Source: Pseudonocardia endophytica (lineage in GTDB: Bacteria > Actinomycetota > Actinomycetes > Mycobacteriales > Pseudonocardiaceae). Taken from it: a stretch of 64,000 bases of DNA. A program made the position numbers and the translations under genes. The stretch lies in contig NZ_SMFZ01000002.1 in NCBI RefSeq assembly GCF_004339565.1, positions 1,922,001-1,986,000 of the forward strand, read 5' to 3'. Positions within the stretch are counted from its first letter, which is position 1. Every line of letters begins with the position of its first letter. Positions 59,394 through 64,000 of this stretch are shown here, piece by piece. The notes under the pieces are model-generated. The model saw only the letters and a program-made list of their open reading frames with translations. It had not been told where the DNA came from and made no database searches.

Positions 59394-60635
59394 TCACCCC
59401 CGGCGGATCTGCTCCGGCGTCGCTCCGGTCGCCTGCGCGTAGCCGGCGACGATCGCGTCCCGCTCGTCGGTGCTCATCACGTCCTCGAGCCGGTCGAAGC
59501 CGTCCGGTGCCCGCCGCTCCACCTCGTCGATCACCATCTCCGGGCCGCCGGTCCGGTTGCGCAGCACGATGTCCGCCGTGACCGGCAGGCGCTCGTCCGC
59601 GTAGGCCCGCAACGCGGCCTCCGGGTCGTGCGGCGAGAGCGCCAGGTGCGCCGCGAGCGACCGGGCGTCCAGGATCGCCTGGCCACCGCCGTTGGAACCC
59701 ATCGGGAACATCGGGTGCGCCGCGTCGCCGAGCAGCGTCACCCGGCCGCCGCCCCAGTGCGGCAGCGGATCGCGGTCGCACATCGGGAACTCGAAGATCT
59801 CCGCGGTGGCCGCGACGAGCGCGTGGTGGTCGACCTCGTCGAGGTGGAAGCGCCGCGCGTGCCGGGCGGCCTCGGCCGGGTCGGCAGGCCGCGACCAGTC
59901 CTGGCGACGGGGCGGCGGATCCCCGTCGCGGCCGGTGCGGACGCAGATCGCCCAGTTCGTCAGCACCGTGCCGGGGGACGAGCCGGGGCCGATCGGGTAG
60001 ACGACGAGCTTCGCGTCCGTCCCGCCCGCGACGATCATCGACCGGCCGAGCAGGTCGCCGCGCCCGAACGCGGGCCAGTCGGTCGCGCCGCGCCACATCT
60101 GCACGCCGTTCCAGCGGGGCGGGCCCTCGTCCCCGAACAGCGACGCGCGCACCGCGGAGTGGATCCCGTCGGCGGCCACCAGCACGTCGGAGTCGGCCTC
60201 CGTGCCGTCCTCGAACCGCGCTCGCACGCCGGAACCGTCCTGCGTGACGCCGGTCACCCGGTGCCCGAGCCGCAGTGCGTCCGGGCCGAGCCGCTCGCGC
60301 ACGGCGTCGGCCAGCACGCGCTGGACGTGCCCGCGATGGCAGGAGAACTGCGGCTCGTCGAAGCCGGCGGCCTGCCCGCACGCGCGCTGCAGCACGGGCT
60401 GCCCGAGCCGGTGGGCGTAGGTCAGCTGCCCGATCCGGACGGCGACGGCGTCGAGCGCGTCGACGAGATCGAGGTCGTCGAGCACGCGCACGGCGTGCGG
60501 CAGCAGGTTGAACCCCACTCCGAGCTCGCGCAGCGCCGACCCCTGCTCGTACACGACCGACCGGATCCCGCGCCGGTGCAGTTCCAGCGCCGTGACCAGC
60601 CCACCGATCCCGCCCCCGACGACCGTGACGTCCAC
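59394..60635 (-). CDS. FAD-dependent aromatic-ring monooxygenase-like protein
   Basis: 413 residues, class A flavoprotein hydroxylase: FAD dinucleotide motif VVGGGIGGLVTALEL near 5-19, the DG motif VAADGIHSAVRASL near 164-177, and the GD motif LLGDAAHPMFPMGSNGG near 297-313. Relatives include salicylate and 3-hydroxybenzoate hydroxylases and PhzS-like enzymes. With the gentisate-type genes 9 kb away a 3-hydroxybenzoate 6-hydroxylase role could be imagined, but distance and lack of operon make this weak. GTG 60635 precedes the FAD motif directly; the stop is three bases from the AlkD-like stop. Confidence 0.87.
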   Translation of the reverse strand: MDVTVVGGGIGGLVTALELHRRGIRSVVYEQGSALRELGVGFNLLPHAVRVLDDLDLVDALDAVAVRIGQLTYAHRLGQPVLQRACGQAAGFDEPQFSCHRGHVQRVLADAVRERLGPDALRLGHRVTGVTQDGSGVRARFEDGTEADSDVLVAADGIHSAVRASLFGDEGPPRWNGVQMWRGATDWPAFGRGDLLGRSMIVAGGTDAKLVVYPIGPGSSPGTVLTNWAICVRTGRDGDPPPRRQDWSRPADPAEAARHARRFHLDEVDHHALVAATAEIFEFPMCDRDPLPHWGGGRVTLLGDAAHPMFPMGSNGGGQAILDARSLAAHLALSPHDPEAALRAYADERLPVTADIVLRNRTGGPEMVIDEVERRAPDGFDRLEDVMSTDERDAIVAGYAQATGATPEQIRRG

Positions 60636-60675
60636 CCGGGGAGCATGCCGCGCCGACCGGCCGCGGGTCGAGTGC

Positions 60676-61608
60676 TCACGAGCACGGCCCGACGGTCGCG
60701 ACGACACCGTCGTGGTCGGAGCCGGGCAGCGTGAACCGGCGCCCCGCGTCGCCGCACCAGCCCGGCCCGACCAGCACGTGGTCGATCCGCAGCAGGAGCG
60801 GCAGCCACGTCGTCACCGACGTCGGGCCCGCCCAGCCGTCGCGCATCGCGTCGGTCAGTCCGGTTCCGCCGGTCAGCAGCCGGTAGTCGCGTGCGCGGTC
60901 GGTGGAGTTGAGGTCCCCGAGGATCACGACCGGCCGCCGCTCGCGGGCCACCCGCGCGGCGACCTCGGTGACCAGGCGGTGGTGGTTCGCCGGGGAGGTG
61001 AAGTAGCCGCTGCCGACCGGCACCCACGGCTTCGGGACGTGCAGCGCATACACCACGAACGGCGTCGGCGCGGCGACCACGGCCCGGATCCCGGGGAAGT
61101 CCGGGCCGGGCCGCTCCAGGGGGCGCAGCGGAAAGCTGCTGTACACGCCGATCCCCGGAGCCCTCGCCGCCAGGTGGTACGGGCGGTCGGGCGCCAGCTG
61201 GGCGTCGAGCTCGGGCGCGTCCTCGACGACGGCGAGCACGTCGGGATCGACACCGCGCAGGGCGGGCAGCGTCCCCGGCATGCCGGTCACGTTGGCGCCG
61301 GCCACCGTCACACCCCGGCCGGGCGCCACCGCGCCCGCGTCCGCCGGCGTCCACGGCCCGGCCACCGCGACCGCCCCGGCCAGCAGGACCGACACGGCGG
61401 GCGGCACCCCGAGCCGGCGGTTCACGACGACGAGGCCCACCGCCGCGACGACGGCCAGCGCCGGCAGGAAGATCGCGAGCACGTCCCCGGCCAGGCCCAA
61501 CGCGTCGCGCAGGCCGAACCAGGCCCACGGCAGGGCCGTGACGGCGACGATCCGGAGCACGACGACCGCCCGTCGGCCCCCGGCACGCGGGCCCGGCTCA
61601 CGTCGCAC
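60676..61608 (-). CDS. Membrane-anchored endonuclease/exonuclease/phosphatase-family protein
   Basis: 310 residues. Three hydrophobic segments lie in the first 100 residues (VVVLRIVAVTALPWAWF, LAIFLPALAVVAAVGLVVV, AVSVLLAGAVAVAGPW), followed by an extracytoplasmic EEP domain. Metal/catalytic motifs are the NVTG start, a VILGDLNSTDRARDYRLL block near 233-250 and GSDHDGVVATV at the end. Such proteins are commonly annotated as endonuclease/exonuclease/phosphatase of unknown substrate, possibly lipid- or nucleotide-phosphate hydrolases. GTG 61608 has GGGAGG upstream. It lies 40 bases before the flavoprotein gene in the same direction. Confidence 0.85.
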   Translation of the reverse strand: MRREPGPRAGGRRAVVVLRIVAVTALPWAWFGLRDALGLAGDVLAIFLPALAVVAAVGLVVVNRRLGVPPAVSVLLAGAVAVAGPWTPADAGAVAPGRGVTVAGANVTGMPGTLPALRGVDPDVLAVVEDAPELDAQLAPDRPYHLAARAPGIGVYSSFPLRPLERPGPDFPGIRAVVAAPTPFVVYALHVPKPWVPVGSGYFTSPANHHRLVTEVAARVARERRPVVILGDLNSTDRARDYRLLTGGTGLTDAMRDGWAGPTSVTTWLPLLLRIDHVLVGPGWCGDAGRRFTLPGSDHDGVVATVGPCS

Positions 61609-61846
61609 GTCAGCCTCCCGCCTCGGTCCCGGAGCGGACACTATCGGCCACCGCACGGCCGCCGGTCGGTCCGGTTGCGGCCCCCACACGCCGCGCCGGG
61701 GACACCGCGGAGAATCCGCTGTCACCTCGTGGTCGGGCCCGCAGCCGCGACGTGGCGCCGGAGCGGGCCGGGGATCCGGCGGTCACGATGTGGTGGCGTC
61801 GACGAGCCCCGTGGCGTCGTCGCAGCGGCCGGGATGAGGCAGGATC

Positions 61847-64000
61847 GTGCGCGTGGTGGACCGCCGGACAGGGACGTCGCTGGCACGCCTGGGCCTGACC
61901 GGCTCCGGCGCCGGGCAGACGCTGACCGACCTGGGGTGGTGGAACGACGACGGACCCGTCCGCGGCGCCGAGGAGATCATGTGGGCGCTGGCCCGCAGTC
62001 CCGACCAGGAGCTGGCGCTGCGGGCGGTCGAGCGGCTCGCCCGGACGAAGCCCTGGCCGGAGATCGAGAAGGCCCTGCACGACGACGCCGGCCTGCGCGG
62101 CAGGCTGTTCGCCACGCTCGGCTCGTCGACGGCGCTCGGCGACCACCTGATCTCGCACCCGGACCGTTGGCTGCTGCTGGCCGACACCCCGGAGCGACGC
62201 AACCCGGCGCCGGGCCTGGAACAGCGCACCGCGAACCTGCTGCGCGCGGTGGGCGCCGACCCGTCCGCGCCGCCGCCGGGATCCGCAGGGGGAGCCAGGG
62301 CCACGGTCACGGGTTCCGACGGCGTCGCCGCCCTGCGCCTGGCCTACCGCGACGAGCTGCTCGGGCTCGCCTCGGCCGATCTCGCCGCCGTCGGGAACCC
62401 GGCGTTGCCGGTGATGGAGGTCGACGACGTCGCCGCCCAGCTGGCCGACCTCGCCGAGGCGGCGATCACCGCGGCCCTCGCGATCGCGATGGCCGAGCAC
62501 GACCCGCCGGACGAGATGCGCATCGCCGTGATCGGGATGGGCAAGTGCGGCGGGCGCGAGCTGAACTACGTCTCGGACGTCGACGTGATCTTCGTGGCGG
62601 AGCCGGGCGGCGACCTCACGCAGCCCGCGACCAAGATCGCGTCGCGGGTGATGCGGGTGGCGGGCGAGGCGTGCTTCGAGGTGGACGCGAACCTGCGGCC
62701 GGAGGGCAAGCAGGGCGCGCTCGTGCGGACGCTGGACGGGCACGTCTCGTACTACAAGCGCTGGGCCAAGACGTGGGAGTTCCAGGCGCTGCTCAAGGCA
62801 CGCCCGATCGCGGGCGACCCCGCACTGGGCCGCTTCTACATCGACGCCGTCGGCCCGCTGGTCTGGCACGCCGCGGAGCGCGACGACTTCGTCACCGACG
62901 TCCAGGCGATGCGCCGCCGCGTGCTCGACCACATCCCGTCGGACAAGCAGGAGCGGGAGCTCAAGCTCGGCCGCGGCGGGCTGCGCGACGTCGAGTTCGC
63001 CGTCCAGCTGCTGCAGCTCGTGCACGGGAGGGCCGACGAGTCGCTGCGTTCGCCGTCCACATTGGAAGCCCTTGCGGCGCTGAGCGCGGGCGGCTACGTC
63101 GGGCGCGACGACGGCGCGAACCTGGCCGCGTCGTACCGCTTCCTGCGCCTGCTCGAGCACCGCCTGCAGCTGCAGAAGCTGCGCCGTACCCACCTGCTGC
63201 CCGCGACCGACGACACGGACGGGTTGCGCTGGCTCGCCAGGGCCGCGCGGATCCGCAGCGACGGGCGACGCGACGTCGTCGGCGTGCTGCTCGCCGAGTG
63301 GAAGCGCAACGCCGGACGGGTCAGCCGCCTGCACGAGAAGCTGTTCTACCGCCCGCTGCTGACGTCGGTGTCCCGGCTGGCCGCGGAGGGCGCCGACGGC
63401 ACTGCCGGGCAGCTCTCTCCCGATGCCGCCAAGGCGCGGCTGGCGGCGCTCGGCTGGGTCTCCCCGGACGGTGCGCTGGGGCACCTGCGCTCGCTCACCG
63501 GCGGCGTGTCCCGGGCCGCCGCGATCCAGCGGACGCTGCTGCCGGTGCTGCTCGACGAGCTGGCCAACTCGCCGGATCCCGACCGCGGCCTGCTCGCCTA
63601 CCGCCGCGTGTCCGAGGCGCTCGCGGACACCCCCTGGTACCTGCGCCTGCTGCGCGACGAGGGCGCCGTCGCCCAGCGCCTGATGATCCTGCTGGGGACG
63701 TCCGCGCTGGTTCCGGACCTGCTCGGGCGTGCGCCCGAGGTCCTGCGGATGCTCGCGACGAACTCGGCGGGCGCGAGCCCCGAGCTGACCCGCGACCCGA
63801 CCGAGGTCGCCGTCGCGCTGCGCACGACCGTCGCCCGCCAGCCGACGCCGGAGATCGCCGTCGCGACCGCGCGGTCCTACCGGCGTCACGAGATGCTGCG
63901 CATCGCCTGCGCGGACCTGCTCGGGCTGATCGACGTCGAGGACGTCTGCGTGGCGCTGTCGTCGCTGACCGACGCCGTCGTCGCGTCCACGTTGGACGCG
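61847..64000 (+). CDS. glnE: Bifunctional glutamine synthetase adenylyltransferase/deadenylyltransferase, cut by the window edge
   Basis: The first 718 codons are present and the frame is open to the edge. The N-terminal deadenylylation (AR) domain has the nucleotidyltransferase signature IGMGKCGGRELNYVSDVDVIFV-like block around residue 230-250 (in parts: GMGKCGGRELNY, SDVDVIFV), and FEVDANLRPEGKQGALVR follows. The GlnD/PII-uridylyl-type helical domain contains LGRGGLRDVEFAVQLLQL near 378. The C-terminal adenylyltransferase domain lies mostly outside. GlnE modifies GlnA1-type synthetase in response to nitrogen status. GTG 61847 is used; in-frame GTG codons at 61853 and 61856 are alternatives. 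Its proximity to glnA2 is conserved. Confidence 0.94.
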   Translation, partial: MRVVDRRTGTSLARLGLTGSGAGQTLTDLGWWNDDGPVRGAEEIMWALARSPDQELALRAVERLARTKPWPEIEKALHDDAGLRGRLFATLGSSTALGDHLISHPDRWLLLADTPERRNPAPGLEQRTANLLRAVGADPSAPPPGSAGGARATVTGSDGVAALRLAYRDELLGLASADLAAVGNPALPVMEVDDVAAQLADLAEAAITAALAIAMAEHDPPDEMRIAVIGMGKCGGRELNYVSDVDVIFVAEPGGDLTQPATKIASRVMRVAGEACFEVDANLRPEGKQGALVRTLDGHVSYYKRWAKTWEFQALLKARPIAGDPALGRFYIDAVGPLVWHAAERDDFVTDVQAMRRRVLDHIPSDKQERELKLGRGGLRDVEFAVQLLQLVHGRADESLRSPSTLEALAALSAGGYVGRDDGANLAASYRFLRLLEHRLQLQKLRRTHLLPATDDTDGLRWLARAARIRSDGRRDVVGVLLAEWKRNAGRVSRLHEKLFYRPLLTSVSRLAAEGADGTAGQLSPDAAKARLAALGWVSPDGALGHLRSLTGGVSRAAAIQRTLLPVLLDELANSPDPDRGLLAYRRVSEALADTPWYLRLLRDEGAVAQRLMILLGTSALVPDLLGRAPEVLRMLATNSAGASPELTRDPTEVAVALRTTVARQPTPEIAVATARSYRRHEMLRIACADLLGLIDVEDVCVALSSLTDAVVASTLDA

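Overview
The window is very GC-rich with strongly G/C-biased third codon positions. It contains mycothiol-dependent enzyme homologues, IdeR and a glnE/glnA2/TAP-protease/panB block ordered as I remember it from Mycobacterium. Together these point to a chromosome segment of an aerobic actinobacterium, most likely a Pseudonocardia-like member of the Pseudonocardiaceae (inference; no rRNA gene is present). I saw no tRNA, rRNA, CRISPR array, insertion sequence or phage gene.

Left part, 1-33 kb, is an accessory aromatic-catabolism region. It opens with a cut-off PadR-like regulator, a TfoX-like protein and a translationally coupled marR / TPP-enzyme / ammonia-lyase-like operon whose lyase has lost its usual catalytic signature. 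Next come the two last enzymes of a catechol meta-cleavage pathway (4-hydroxy-2-oxovalerate aldolase and acylating acetaldehyde dehydrogenase, 5.1-7.0 kb). At 9.6-15.6 kb two divergent operons face each other: Rieske oxygenase / tiny Cys-rich protein / HAD hydrolase / SDR on the minus strand, and a two-subunit phenylphosphate-synthase-like dikinase on the plus strand. A second Rieske oxygenase / Cys-rich pair with its own IclR regulator lies at 16.2-19.4 kb. A coupled minus-strand operon (24.5-20.7 kb) encodes an unknown protein, IclR, 2-oxopent-4-enoate hydratase, 4-oxalocrotonate decarboxylase, 4-oxalocrotonate tautomerase and a Rieske ferredoxin. Two catechol 2,3-dioxygenases followed by a histidine phosphatase (25.5-28.6 kb), then another IclR and a giant indolepyruvate-type ferredoxin oxidoreductase, complete the region.

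The main hypothesis from the window is a phosphorylation-primed pathway. A phenolic would be phosphorylated by the split dikinase, the aryl phosphate oxidised by a Rieske oxygenase, the phosphate removed by the HAD or histidine phosphatase, and the resulting catechol taken through meta-cleavage to pyruvate and acetyl-CoA. A shared imperfect operator (CGTTCC-N7-GGAACG or close variants) occurs in front of the dikinase, the divergent Rieske operon, the decarboxylase/hydratase operon, the first catechol dioxygenase and the acetaldehyde dehydrogenase, which ties these units together. 2-hydroxymuconic semialdehyde dehydrogenase and an oxygenase reductase are not in the window.

Right part, 33-64 kb, is mostly core genome: M23 peptidase, soluble transhydrogenase, LacI regulator, DUF4192 protein, GalE, IdeR, rhodanese, an AcuC deacetylase next to a GNAT/acyl-CoA-synthetase-like acetyltransferase, class I fumarase, a lone molybdenum hydroxylase large subunit, a fumarylpyruvate-hydrolase-like / maleylpyruvate-isomerase-like pair, a GCS2 ligase, PanB, a TAP-like lipoprotein protease, GlnA2, a cupin, AlkD-like protein, a flavin monooxygenase, an EEP-domain membrane protein, and the N-terminal 718 codons of GlnE running off the right edge.
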